A DNA stretch of 64,000 bases from Pseudoduganella lutea (GCF_004209755.1 NZ_CP035913.1:2108001-2172000), one strand, 5' to 3'; shown: positions 50,447 to 63,117, counted from the stretch's first letter. Program-made: numbers and translations. Notes: generated from the letters alone by a model not told the origin.

Positions 50447-50497
50447 GGCGGTAAAACCGCGGTGTTGAGCGGTTGTAGAGCGAGAAACCGCGTGCTA

Positions 50498-52033
50498 TCA
50501 GATGTGATATGCCGTTTCGCCGTGGCTGTTGATGTCCAGGCCTTCACGCTCCTGTTCTTCCGGCACGCGCAGGCCGATGACGATGTCGACCAGCTTGTAG
50601 GCGATGAAGGCCACGATGCCCGACCACAGGATCGTGACGCCCACGCCGATCAGCTGGGTGACCACCTGGCCGCCGATCGAGTAGTCGGCGGAAGCCTTGT
50701 TGGCAACGTAATCCCAGATGCCCTGCCCGCCCAGCGACGGCGCAGCGAACACGCCCGTCAGCACCGCGCCCAAAATACCGCCCACGCCGTGCACGCCGAA
50801 CACGTCCAGCGAGTCGTCGGCGCCCAGCATGCGCTTCAGGCCGTTCACGCCCCACAGGCAGACCACGCCGGCCAGCAGGCCGATGACCAGGCCGCCCATC
50901 GGGCCGACGAAGCCGGCGGCCGGGGTGATGGCCACCAGGCCGGCAACGGCACCGGAGACGGCACCCAGCATCGATGGCTTGCCCTTGAAGATCCATTCGG
51001 CGAACAGCCAGGACACGGTGGCGGCGGCAGTCGCCAGCAGCGTGTTCACGAAGGCCAGTGCGGCGATGTCGCCCGCTTCCAGCGCGGAACCGGCGTTGAA
51101 GCCGAACCAGCCCACCCACAGCAGCGAGGCGCCGATCATCGTCATCACGAGCGAATGCGGTGCCATCGATTCACGGCCGTAACCCACACGCTTGCCCATC
51201 ATGTAGGCACCGACCAGGCCGGCGACAGCGGCATTGATGTGCACCACGGTGCCGCCGGCGAAGTCCAGCGCGCCGTGGCCCCACAGGTAGCCGCCCTTGG
51301 CGGTCACGGTGGCCAGCGAGGCCGCATCGGTGATCGCATCCGGGCCGCTCCAGAACCAGACCATGTGCGCCATCGGCAGGTAGGCAAAGGTGAACCAGAT
51401 CACGATGAAAGCCAGCACGGCGGCGAATTTCGCGCGCTCGGCGAAGGCGCCCACGATCAGGCCGCAGGTAATGGCCGCAAACGTGCCCTGGAACGCGACG
51501 AAGATGAATTCGGGGATGACGACGCCCTTGCTGAACGTGGCCGCATAGGCGAACGTTCCGGCGACCGGGTCGTAGATGCCGTTCAGCAGCGCGCGGCTGA
51601 AGCCGCCGAAGAACGCATTGCCTTCGGTGAACGCGATCGAATAGCCGTACAGGCACCACAGCACGATGATCAGCGAGAAGATCGTGAAGATCTGCATCAG
51701 GATGGACAGCATGTTCTTCGAGCGCACCAGGCCGCCGTAGAACAGGGCCAGGCCGGGAATCGACATCATGATGACCAGCAGCGTGGACACGAACATCCAG
51801 CTCGTATCGCCCTTGTGCGGCGTGGGGGCGGCGGCTGGTGCCGCTTCGGCGGCGGCCGGTGCGGCCGCGGCTGGTGCCAGGGCCGGTGCGGCTTCAGCCG
51901 CGGCGGGCGCGGTGGCCGTTGCGGTGGCAGCCGGCGCATCGGCCGTGGCCGTATCCTGCGCCCAGGCCGGCGCGGCGCTGAACGCCATCAGCATGGCTGC
52001 CCCGGCCAGCCATTTGGTGATCATTTTCTTCAT
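50498..52033 (-). CDS. amtB: Ammonium transporter AmtB
   Basis: A trimeric inner-membrane ammonium channel. The 511-residue precursor has a signal peptide (MLMAFSAAPAWAQ), an Ala/Pro-rich linker of about 45 residues, then 11 transmembrane helices. Signature segments include GGLVRSKN, the pore His region HMVWFW, DFAGGTVVHINA, and the second pore His in VFGVHGVGG. The C-terminal tail binds GlnK, encoded just upstream. Expression is probably under nitrogen control through the sigma-54 promoter before torF. Confidence 0.96.
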   Translation of the reverse strand: MKKMITKWLAGAAMLMAFSAAPAWAQDTATADAPAATATATAPAAAEAAPALAPAAAAPAAAEAAPAAAPTPHKGDTSWMFVSTLLVIMMSIPGLALFYGGLVRSKNMLSILMQIFTIFSLIIVLWCLYGYSIAFTEGNAFFGGFSRALLNGIYDPVAGTFAYAATFSKGVVIPEFIFVAFQGTFAAITCGLIVGAFAERAKFAAVLAFIVIWFTFAYLPMAHMVWFWSGPDAITDAASLATVTAKGGYLWGHGALDFAGGTVVHINAAVAGLVGAYMMGKRVGYGRESMAPHSLVMTMIGASLLWVGWFGFNAGSALEAGDIAALAFVNTLLATAAATVSWLFAEWIFKGKPSMLGAVSGAVAGLVAITPAAGFVGPMGGLVIGLLAGVVCLWGVNGLKRMLGADDSLDVFGVHGVGGILGAVLTGVFAAPSLGGQGIWDYVANKASADYSIGGQVVTQLIGVGVTILWSGIVAFIAYKLVDIVIGLRVPEEQEREGLDINSHGETAYHI

Positions 52034-52054
52034 CTGATTCCCCTTTTTTTGTCT

Positions 52055-52411
<357 letters not shown>

Positions 52412-53170
52412 TCAGAAGGTTTTGGACAGGGTCAGCACGGCGCCGGATTTCCCCAGATCCTTGCCGTTCGGTGCGAAATACGCTTTGGCATCGGTATCGA
52501 CATAGGCCAGCGATACGGTGGCGATGCCGAAGTCCTTGGTGATGCCCACTTTCCAGTCGGTGTAGCTGGAAAAATCGTTGTTCTTGACTTTCTGGTGGCC
52601 CACGTGCAGGTTCAGGATGAAGCCTTCACCCAGCTCCTGGTTGACGGAGGCATCCAGGTACTGGCTGTTCTTGCTGTCGGCAAAGCCGAACAGGTTCGTC
52701 AGCGAATGGGAGTATTTCAGCGTGGCGGGGCCAAAGCCGACCTGGCCGTACAATTCGAAGGTGTTGGCGCTGGTGGGCAGCGAGTTCGAAGGGTAGATAT
52801 AGCCGAGGCCGCCGACGTCGTACGTGAAGCCGGAGCCGAGCTCTCCGCGCTTGCCCGCGTACACGTCCCATTCGACGCTGCCGTCGCCGCCGCCGTCCTT
52901 GACCCACTTGATGGTGGACAGCCAGGTACCGGCGTAGAAACCTGTCGGGTTGTTGACCCAGTCGGCGCCGCCCTGCAGCGCGGGTTTCAGGCGTGTCTGC
53001 GAAATGCCGCGGTAACGGTAATCGCTGGTGACGGCCGCGTTGAAGCTGATCTCATTGTCCGGTTTCGCCTCGGGTGCCGCGGCGGCTTCCTGTGCCTGTG
53101 CCTGGCCCATCGCGATGCACGCGAACAGGACGGCGATGGACAGGGCGGAGCGCTTGCTCGGGTATGACAT
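52412..53170 (-). CDS. TorF-family putative porin
   Basis: A 252-residue outer-membrane beta-barrel with signal peptide (LSIAVLFACIAMGQAQA) and repeating amphipathic strands ending in an aromatic C-terminal LSKTF, the usual outer-membrane assembly signal. The VTSDYRYRGISQT opening is typical of this porin-like family (also called Gcw_chp). It is the first gene of the torF-glnK-amtB operon, so it may admit small nitrogen compounds across the outer membrane; that is inference from context. Confidence 0.88.
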   Translation of the reverse strand: MSYPSKRSALSIAVLFACIAMGQAQAQEAAAAPEAKPDNEISFNAAVTSDYRYRGISQTRLKPALQGGADWVNNPTGFYAGTWLSTIKWVKDGGGDGSVEWDVYAGKRGELGSGFTYDVGGLGYIYPSNSLPTSANTFELYGQVGFGPATLKYSHSLTNLFGFADSKNSQYLDASVNQELGEGFILNLHVGHQKVKNNDFSSYTDWKVGITKDFGIATVSLAYVDTDAKAYFAPNGKDLGKSGAVLTLSKTF

Positions 53171-53239
53171 GGCGATTTCCTTTTGAGTGAACTTTTATTG
53201 CGGTTTAAAATTCGTCTGACTCGTTGTCCCTTTAGCTAA

Positions 53240-53255
53240 AGCAGAATGCGTGCCA
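53240..53255 (-). promoter_or_regulatory. Sigma-54 promoter of torF-glnK-amtB
   Basis: On the minus strand TGGCACGCATTCTGCT matches the sigma-54 consensus TGGCACG-N4-TTGCW with one mismatch and keeps the invariant GG-N10-GC. It lies 70 bases upstream of the torF start codon. Confidence 0.87.
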
Positions 53256-53327
53256 GCAAACAGTTGCTGAGCCGATAGCCTAGGCCTGGAGTGCGACGCC
53301 CCTTTCGCACCAAATAATCTTCGTACT

Positions 53328-53344
53328 GGCACCATTGTGGTGCA
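53328..53344 (-). promoter_or_regulatory. NtrC-type enhancer site upstream of the sigma-54 promoter
   Basis: On the minus strand TGCACC-ACAAT-GGTGCC fits the NtrC palindrome TGCACC-N5-GGTGCA at 11 of 12 positions. It is 73 bases upstream of the -24 element. An additional GCACC half-site lies at 53307-53311, and an inverted pair GTGCGA/TCGCAC at 53291-53310. The site also lies 38 bases before the ubiK start on the other strand. Confidence 0.8.
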
Positions 53345-53381
53345 TTCGTGCGAAAAACCTCACCTGGAGCCCACCGTGGAC

Positions 53382-53630
53382 ATGAACGCCTTTTTCACCG
53401 ACCTGCAATCCAAGATCAACAACGTCATCGAGAACTCGCCCGCCAAGGATATCGAGCGCAACGTGAAGGCAATGATGACGCAGGGCTTTTCCAAGCTCGA
53501 CCTCGTGACACGCGAAGAGTTCGACATCCAGGCCCAGGTGCTGGCCAAGACCCGTTCCCGCCTGGAGCTGCTGGAAACGCGCCTGGCCGAACTCGAAGCG
53601 AAAATCGCCGCCGAAAAAGCGCCGCTGTAA
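53382..53630 (+). CDS. ubiK: Ubiquinone biosynthesis accessory factor UbiK
   Basis: An 82-residue coiled-coil protein (BMFP/YqiC family) that helps assemble the cytosolic ubiquinone-synthesis complex. The start MNAFFTDLQSKINNVIENSPAKDIE, read in parts, and the C-terminal coiled coil SRLELLETRLAELEAKIAAEK are typical. ATG at 53382 is preferred; a GTG two codons earlier is possible. It is divergent from torF, with the NtrC-like site close to its start. Confidence 0.92.
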   Translation: MNAFFTDLQSKINNVIENSPAKDIERNVKAMMTQGFSKLDLVTREEFDIQAQVLAKTRSRLELLETRLAELEAKIAAEKAPL

Positions 53631-53724
53631 AGATTTTTCCCTTTGTCGCGGCACAAGGCCGCGCCCGCTGCAACGGCCTACGATGCAAGATCGTTTGTCC
53701 ATCCACAGCTTGCAGCGGGGAATC

Positions 53725-55236
53725 ATGAGCCTGGCCGTCCTGAAAAGCCGTGCGCTGAACGGCATTGAAGCGCCTGAAGTCAGCGTCGAGATCCATCTCG
53801 CCAACGGCTTGCCGGCGTTTCACATCGTTGGGCTGGCCGAAACCGAAGTCAAGGAAGCGCGCGACCGCGTGCGTGCCGCCATCGTCAACGCCGGCTTTGA
53901 AATGCCCGCGCACCGCATCACCGTCAACCTGGCGCCGGCCGACCTGCCCAAGGAATCGGGCCGTTTCGACTTGCCGATCGCGCTTGGCATCCTGGCCGCT
54001 TCCGGCCAGATCCCCGCCCCGCCATTGGCCCGCTACGAATTTGCCGGTGAACTGTCGCTGACAGGTGAGTTGCGGCCGATCCGCGGCGCGCTGGCGATGA
54101 CGTTCGCAATGCAGCGCGCGCACACGTGCAATGCCTTCATCCTGCCGCGGGCCAACGCGGACGAGGCAGCCCTCGTCGATGGCGCGGCGGTGTACCCGGC
54201 CGCCACGCTGCTGGAAGTGTGCAACCATTTCTGTGCGGCGGACGATTCGGCGCGGCTTGCCCGGCATCGCCCCGCCCCGCGTCCGCAGCTTGTGGACTAC
54301 CCGGATTTTGCGGAAGTGAAAGGACAGTGGCATGCGAAGCGCGCGCTGGAGATAGCGGCTGCCGGCTCGCACAGCATCGTGATGGTTGGGCCGCCAGGCG
54401 CGGGCAAGACGATGCTGGCGTTGCGCTTCCCGGGCTTGCTGCCATCGATGACGAACGACGAAGCGCTGGAAGCCGCCGCCGTGCAGTCGCTGACAGGCAC
54501 CTTCACGGCGGCGGCATGGAAGCGGCGGCCCTTCCGCGCGCCGCATCACACGTCATCCGGCGTGGCGCTCGTGGGCGGCGGCAGCGTGCCACGGCCGGGC
54601 GAGATCTCGCTGGCACATTGCGGTGTCTTGTTCCTCGATGAATTGCCCGAGTTCGACCGCCGCGTGCTCGAAGTACTGCGCGAGCCGCTCGAATCGGGGC
54701 GGGTGACGATTTCACGTGCAGCGCGGCAGGCCGAGTTTCCCGCGCGGTTCCAGCTGATCGCCGCGATGAACCCTTGCCCTTGCGGATATCACGGCCAGCT
54801 TTCCGGTAAATGCAAGTGTTCGATGGATACGATCACGCGTTACCAGGACCGCATTTCCGGCCCGCTACTGGACCGTATCGACATGCAGATCGACGTCGGC
54901 CCGGTGCCGACCGATACCCTGCACACGGCCGAGGATGGCGAGCCTTCGCAGGTGATCGCCGCCCGGGTGGAGGCCGCTTTCCAGCGGCAGCTGGACCGCC
55001 AGAACAAGAGCAACCGCCATCTCACGTCGCGCGAGATCGACCGGTACTGCAAGCCCGAGCGTTCCGGGCAGGACATGCTGCACAAGGCCATGCTGCAATT
55101 CCACTGGTCGGCGCGCGCCTATCACCGCGTGCTCCGGGTGGCGCGCACGGTGGCCGACCTGGCCGGTTCGGAAACCGTGCTGGCGAAGCACGTGCTCGAA
55201 GCCATCCAGTTTCGTCGCGTATTGCGCGCATCCTGA
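53725..55236 (+). CDS. comM: ComM / YifB family ATPase (Mg-chelatase-like)
   Basis: A 503-residue AAA+ protein. In Vibrio and Haemophilus ComM is a branch-migration helicase that extends recombination during natural transformation. The N-terminal Lon-protease-like domain (about 1-170) is followed by Walker A GPPGAGKTM, Walker B VLFLDELPEF, and a zinc-finger-like CPCGYHG...CKCS segment before the C-terminal domain. ATG at 53725 (MSLAVLKSRALNGIEAPEV) is the family start. dprA, another transformation gene, is at the left edge of the window. Confidence 0.95.
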   Translation: MSLAVLKSRALNGIEAPEVSVEIHLANGLPAFHIVGLAETEVKEARDRVRAAIVNAGFEMPAHRITVNLAPADLPKESGRFDLPIALGILAASGQIPAPPLARYEFAGELSLTGELRPIRGALAMTFAMQRAHTCNAFILPRANADEAALVDGAAVYPAATLLEVCNHFCAADDSARLARHRPAPRPQLVDYPDFAEVKGQWHAKRALEIAAAGSHSIVMVGPPGAGKTMLALRFPGLLPSMTNDEALEAAAVQSLTGTFTAAAWKRRPFRAPHHTSSGVALVGGGSVPRPGEISLAHCGVLFLDELPEFDRRVLEVLREPLESGRVTISRAARQAEFPARFQLIAAMNPCPCGYHGQLSGKCKCSMDTITRYQDRISGPLLDRIDMQIDVGPVPTDTLHTAEDGEPSQVIAARVEAAFQRQLDRQNKSNRHLTSREIDRYCKPERSGQDMLHKAMLQFHWSARAYHRVLRVARTVADLAGSETVLAKHVLEAIQFRRVLRAS

Positions 55237-55283
55237 CGCCTGCTCAGATGGCGTCGGGTTCCTGACGCTGCTACCATCGTGGC

Positions 55284-55787
55284 ATGAGACTTCATCTTTC
55301 GATTCCCTTGGCCGTGGCCGTTGCCACGGTACTCGGCGCCTGCAGCCCGCAGTTCAACTGGCGCGATTACCGTGCCGCCGATGCACCCTATTCCGTCATG
55401 TTCCCCGGGAAGCCTGCGTCGCACACGCGTACCGTGACGCTCGAAGGCCACCAGGCCGCCATGACGATGACGGCCGCCGAAGTCGAAGGAACGATGTTTG
55501 CCGTCGGCACCACCGAACTGGCCGATGCGGCGCAGGCCAAGGATGCCGCGCGGTCGATGCAGGCCGCGATGGTGCGCAATATCGCCGGCAAGATATCGAA
55601 GGAAACACCGCACGCGGATGGCGTGGAACTGGAAGCCCATGGTGCGAACAATGGGCGCCCGATGCAGTTGCACGGCAGGTTTTTGTCCCGTGGCAAGCGC
55701 GCTTACCAGGTTGTCGTCATCGGGCCGGAGCGCGCCGTGGACGCAGAGAATATTGACACTTTCATTCGTTCATTTAAGCTGAACTGA
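55284..55787 (+). CDS. Hypothetical lipoprotein
   Basis: A 167-residue protein with signal peptide and lipobox VLGAC (Cys20), so probably lipid-anchored. The mature part starts SPQFNWRDYRAADAPYSVMFPGKPA and continues beta-rich with no motif that I recognise. It begins 47 bases after comM on the same strand and might be co-transcribed. Confidence 0.75.
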   Translation: MRLHLSIPLAVAVATVLGACSPQFNWRDYRAADAPYSVMFPGKPASHTRTVTLEGHQAAMTMTAAEVEGTMFAVGTTELADAAQAKDAARSMQAAMVRNIAGKISKETPHADGVELEAHGANNGRPMQLHGRFLSRGKRAYQVVVIGPERAVDAENIDTFIRSFKLN

Positions 55788-55865
55788 AACGCTGGCGTGC
55801 GTGCCGGTGTCTCGCGGCAAGCCGTGATATCGTTGGATCATTACAACAATAGATCAGGAAGCGCC

Positions 55866-56216
55866 ATGTTAATCACATTCAAATCCCAGTCTTTTTCCGA
55901 TGTCACGATGTACCAGGAGCATGCTCAGCGGATCCTGGATGTGCTGAACAAGAACCACACGCGTGGCGTCATCACGGCCGCCGAGGCAGCCCATGCCGTG
56001 CAACTGCTGGAGCAGGAAATCACGCTGAGCAAGCTGCACCCGGAGGTGGATGCCGGGCACGCCAATCACTCGCACCCGCATCATTTGCCCGAGGAAGACG
56101 AGTCCACGGAGATGGCCGACAAAAACCACATCGGCTTCGCGCAGCGGGCATTCCCCTTGCTGGAGATGCTGCGTGCGGCCCGGGATGGCGGCGACAGCAT
56201 CGTCTGGGGAGTCTGA
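55866..56216 (+). CDS. DUF1840 family protein
   Basis: A 116-residue soluble protein starting MLITFKSQSFSDVTMYQEHA, the recognisable opening of DUF1840, a betaproteobacterial family of unknown function. It contains a His-rich stretch (HANHSHPHHLPEE) and ends RDGGDSIVWGV. ATG at 55866 follows AGGAAG at suitable spacing. The insertion sequence begins 14 bases after its stop, so the coding region is intact. Confidence 0.8.
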   Translation: MLITFKSQSFSDVTMYQEHAQRILDVLNKNHTRGVITAAEAAHAVQLLEQEITLSKLHPEVDAGHANHSHPHHLPEEDESTEMADKNHIGFAQRAFPLLEMLRAARDGGDSIVWGV

Positions 56217-56319
56217 AGTTCCGGCAAAACCAATGGGATGGACGCCCCCACCCTAAAACGGCATCAATGTGCCAAAGTGGAGTTGTCGAGAAACCACTTA
56301 GCTAGAGGGGGGCGTCACC

Positions 56320-57339
56320 ATGAAGATTACGGTATGCGGTGTTGATTTGGCAAAGGAAGTTTTCCAATTCCACGGTGTGAATGCGGCTGGCAAGGTGGAG
56401 AAGCGTATCCAGCTGAGGCGTGGCAAGGTAATGGAATTTTTCGCCAACATGGCACCGTGCCTGATCGGGATGGAGGCATGTGGGAGCGCGCATTACTGGG
56501 CGCGGCAGTTACAAAGCCTGGGGCACACGGTCAAGCTGATAGCTCCGCAGTTCGTCAAGCCGTACGTGAAGACCAACAAGCACGATGCAGCAGATGCAGA
56601 AGCGATCTGCGAAGCAGTGCAACGACCAAGCATGCGTTTCGTGCCGATCAAGAATATCGAACAGCAGGCGATCCTTGCTGTCCACACGGCCCGGGCAGGA
56701 TTCGTCAAGCAGCGCACGGCGCAGGCTAATCAGATTCGCGGGCTATTGGCGGAGTTTGGATTGATCGTGCCAAAGGGCCTGGCCCTGCTTAAGGAGCGGG
56801 TGCCGACATTGCTCGATGAAGCGAAGGATGAACTGCCCGGCGCGTTCCGCCAGACCATCCTCGAACTTCTTGATCACTTGAACGTATTGGACAAGCGAGT
56901 TAAGCAATTCGAGCTGGAGATCCAGAATTGGCATCGCTCGAATTCGATGTCTCAGCGACTAGAGAAGATACCGGGCATTGGTCCGATTACAGCGAGCGCA
57001 TTGGTGGCAGCGATCGGTAACGCCAAGCACTTCGCCAACGGCCGACAGCTCGCTGCATGGCTTGGCCTGGTGCCGAAACAGCATTCAACGGGCGGCCGAA
57101 CCAACCTTCTTGGCATCAGCAAACGAGGCGATACGTATCTGCGGACGTTGCTCATTCATGGCGCCCGAGCAGTAATCCGGCACGCAGCCAACAAGATCAA
57201 GCAAGACTGGCTTCATTCGCTACTTAGCCGGCGACACAAGAATATCGCTGCCGTGGCCTTGGCCAACAAAAATGCAAGAACAGTGTGGGCGTTGTTAGCA
57301 CATGACAGAGAGTTCCGGGTCGATTACGCTGCCGCGTAA
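56320..57339 (+). CDS. IS110-family transposase, IS1111 group
   Basis: A 339-residue DEDD transposase. The N-terminal RuvC-like domain has Asp9 (GVDLAKE), Glu52 (IGMEACGS) and Asp89/Asp92 (KHDAADAEA). The C-terminal Transposase_20 domain has a helix-hairpin-helix (IPGIGPITASALVAAIG) and the nucleophile Ser256 in QHSTGGR. All catalytic residues appear intact, so the element is potentially active. IS110-family recombinases work with an element-encoded guide RNA rather than by terminal-repeat recognition. Confidence 0.95.
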   Translation: MKITVCGVDLAKEVFQFHGVNAAGKVEKRIQLRRGKVMEFFANMAPCLIGMEACGSAHYWARQLQSLGHTVKLIAPQFVKPYVKTNKHDAADAEAICEAVQRPSMRFVPIKNIEQQAILAVHTARAGFVKQRTAQANQIRGLLAEFGLIVPKGLALLKERVPTLLDEAKDELPGAFRQTILELLDHLNVLDKRVKQFELEIQNWHRSNSMSQRLEKIPGIGPITASALVAAIGNAKHFANGRQLAAWLGLVPKQHSTGGRTNLLGISKRGDTYLRTLLIHGARAVIRHAANKIKQDWLHSLLSRRHKNIAAVALANKNARTVWALLAHDREFRVDYAAA

Positions 57340-57454
57340 TCGACCCGGTTAAGGGTCCCTTGTCGAAGGGAGGCAAACAGTTTTTGGAAGCAGTGCCGGT
57401 ACATTCCACCGATTGCACAAGCGATCAAGCAGTGATGGCAAACTAGGTAAGACC

Positions 57455-57580
57455 GTGGTTGGCTAAGCCCGTCTGTCACCAAGCACTTCGAGTGCGTTAA
57501 ACCGCCGGGGCGTCGACCAGCAAATCCCATCAGGGACAGTGGCATCGGCCACATCAAAGTCCGAATGTACGGGTGCAATC
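57455..57580 (+). ncRNA. Predicted guide RNA (seekRNA/bridge RNA) core of the IS1111-type element
   Basis: The non-coding region after the transposase contains two hairpins, each flanked by element- or target-related segments. Loop 1: GTCTGTCACC (57471-57480), hairpin GCACT-TCG-AGTGC (57483-57495), AAACCG (57499-57504), closed by GCCC/GGGC (57467-57470 / 57508-57511). Loop 2: ATCCCAT (57524-57530), hairpin GTGGC-ATCG-GCCAC (57539-57552), ATGTAC (57565-57570). Loop 1 segments match the target flanks; loop 2 segments match the element's left and right ends. In IS1111 elements the guide is known to lie downstream of the transposase. True RNA ends are not known. Confidence 0.65.
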
Positions 57581-57634
57581 TTTACCTAAAGCCGTCATGA
57601 AAAGAAAGCTTGGCATACCGGGGGCGTCCATGTA

Positions 57635-57698
57635 CGGTGACAGACACCAGTTCTTCCGCAATTTTTGTTCCGAAAAACGGGTGTCTCTCACCGGTTTT
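57635..57698. repeat. Copy C of the dispersed CGGTGACAGACACC repeat, split by the insertion sequence
   Basis: The left arm CGGTGACAGACACC begins at the right end of the insertion sequence; its leading AAAAC is on the far side of the element at 56226-56230. The right arm GGTGTCTCTCACCGGTTTT (57680-57698) differs from the consensus by one base. The AGTTCTT following the left arm and the GAAAA-CGGGTGTCT part before the right arm also match copy B. Confidence 0.85.
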
Positions 57699-57724
57699 AC
57701 TGCTAAAACGGCATTCCAAATGCA

Positions 57725-57758
57725 AAAAACCCCGCCAGCACACGCTAACGGGGTTTTT
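57725..57758 (-). terminator. Rho-independent terminator of the rRNA operon
   Basis: Arms AAAAACCCCG / CGGGGTTTTT with an inner AGC/GCT pairing; on the minus strand it ends in six T, 10 bases beyond the 5S rRNA 3' end. Confidence 0.92.
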
Positions 57759-57767
57759 CTATATAAC

Positions 57768-57883
57768 AGCCTGACGATAACCTACTTTCACACTGGTTGC
57801 AGCACTATCATCGGCGCAAAGTCGTTTCACGGTCCTGTTCGGGATGGGAAGGGGTGGGACCGACTTGCTATGGTCATCAGGCA
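57768..57883 (-). rRNA. rrf: 5S ribosomal RNA
   Basis: About 116 bases. On the minus strand it starts TGCCTGATGACC and ends GTTATCGTCAGGC, which pair as the terminal helix; the internal CCCATCCCGAACAGG is the conserved 5S core. Ends are estimated from the helix. Confidence 0.93.
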
Positions 57884-58019
57884 TGACTTGTACGCAGTGC
57901 CGTTCCCTATGGGGCAACGTCACTGCTCAATCTGGAAGAAGTAAGTTTGGGTTGTAGTGTTGAACTACGTCTCATCAAAGAGTAAATGCAAGGAATCATT
58001 ATTGATTCATAACCGTCAA

Positions 58020-60909
<2,890 letters not shown>

Positions 60910-61031
60910 TTGACGGCTATAGCTACAAGCATTTACTACTGTGTTTGATGAGTTTTTTGTATGCGTCCTTTCGGACACTACCCTAAGTGTGCGATGTCTC
61001 GCACGCTTAATAAAACTTTACTTCTTCCAGA

Positions 61032-61042
61032 TTGTTAAAGAA
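61032..61042 (-). promoter_or_regulatory. boxA-like antitermination site before 23S
   Basis: On the minus strand TTCTTTAACAA, which matches the rRNA boxA core used by the Nus factor complex. It lies in the tRNA-23S spacer. Confidence 0.7.
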
Positions 61043-61068
61043 CGAAACAGCAGCAGTCTCTAAAAGAC

Positions 61069-61102
61069 TAAACATAAAAGTGACGCGTCACACTTATGTT
61101 TA
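61069..61102. repeat. Near-perfect palindrome in the tRNA-Ala/23S spacer
   Basis: Arms of 17 bases (TAAACATAA... / ...TTATGTTTA, centre GTGACG/CGTCAC) match at 15 of 17 positions with no loop. A smaller AGTCT/AGACT hairpin adjoins it (61055-61069). It is probably a precursor rRNA processing structure. Confidence 0.7.
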
Positions 61103-61119
61103 ATATCTCGAGTAGATCT

Positions 61120-61195
61120 TGGTGGAGGATGACGGGATCGAACCGACGACCCCCTGCTTGCAAAGCAGGTGCTCTCCCAGCTGAGCTAATCCCCC
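61120..61195 (-). tRNA. tRNA-Ala (anticodon TGC)
   Basis: 76 bases with encoded CCA. On the minus strand GGGGGAT begins the acceptor stem, AGCTCAGCTGGGAGAGC is the D arm, the anticodon loop has TGC between CTGCTT and AAGCAG, and GGTTCGATCCC is the T arm. It is in the normal place between tRNA-Ile and 23S. Confidence 0.96.
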
Positions 61196-61208
61196 TGGGC
61201 TTGATACG

Positions 61209-61285
61209 TGGTGGGTCTGGTTGGGCTCGAACCAACGACCCCCGCGTTATCAACACGGTGCTCTAACCAGCTGAGCTACAGACCC
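61209..61285 (-). tRNA. tRNA-Ile (anticodon GAT)
   Basis: 77 bases with encoded CCA. The minus strand starts GGGTCTGTAGCTCAGCTGG; the anticodon arm CCGTGTTGATAACGCGG has GAT, and the T arm is TTGGTTCGAGCCCAA. It lies 13 bases upstream of tRNA-Ala in the 16S-23S spacer. Confidence 0.96.
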
Positions 61286-61377
61286 GCATTGTTACCAGCG
61301 GTGCTACTGTTTCTTCTTCATTCGACAGTCGATAAGTGTGAGCGTTTGATGCACGATCTTGCGATCCGTGCCGACTC

Positions 61378-62911
<1,534 letters not shown>

Positions 62912-63106
62912 AATCTCTGTTTTCGCGAACCACCGAAATGGTTCTTATCAGTCCACTGGACTGATAAGCTCACTCAAATAACTGACGAATCATCCGAAGA
63001 TGATTACGTTTATTACTTGTGTAAGCGTTTGTTGCTATATTTTGAGCATTCCGGACCAAAGTCCGGAGGCACATCGCATCAAACGCCCACACTTATCGAC
63101 TGTTGA

Positions 63107-63117
63107 TTGTTAAAGAA
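63107..63117 (-). promoter_or_regulatory. boxA antitermination site in the rRNA leader
   Basis: On the minus strand TTCTTTAACAA, the same core as in the spacer before 23S. It lies about 80 bases after the promoter and 195 bases before 16S. The rest of the 378-base leader (62912-63289) holds no gene. Confidence 0.75.

Larger units (their letters stand above)
56231..57634 (+). mobile_element. IS1111-type insertion sequence (IS110 family)
   Basis: A 1,404-base element with subterminal 12-base inverted repeats ATGGACGCCCCC (56238-56249) and GGGGGCGTCCAT (57620-57631). Members of this group are known to extend 7 bases beyond the left and 3 bases beyond the right repeat, giving the boundaries used; a shared C makes them uncertain by one base. 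It holds one transposase gene and a long non-coding stretch after it. Removing it restores AAAACCGGTGACAGACACC, copy C of the dispersed repeat. Base composition is lower in GC than neighbouring genes. Confidence 0.9.

Noticed and set aside
57573..57944. A 123-codon frame crossing the insertion sequence end, the repeat and 5S rRNA
   Set aside because: It runs through the terminator and the 5S gene; its GDRHQFF-like segment is just translated repeat sequence.
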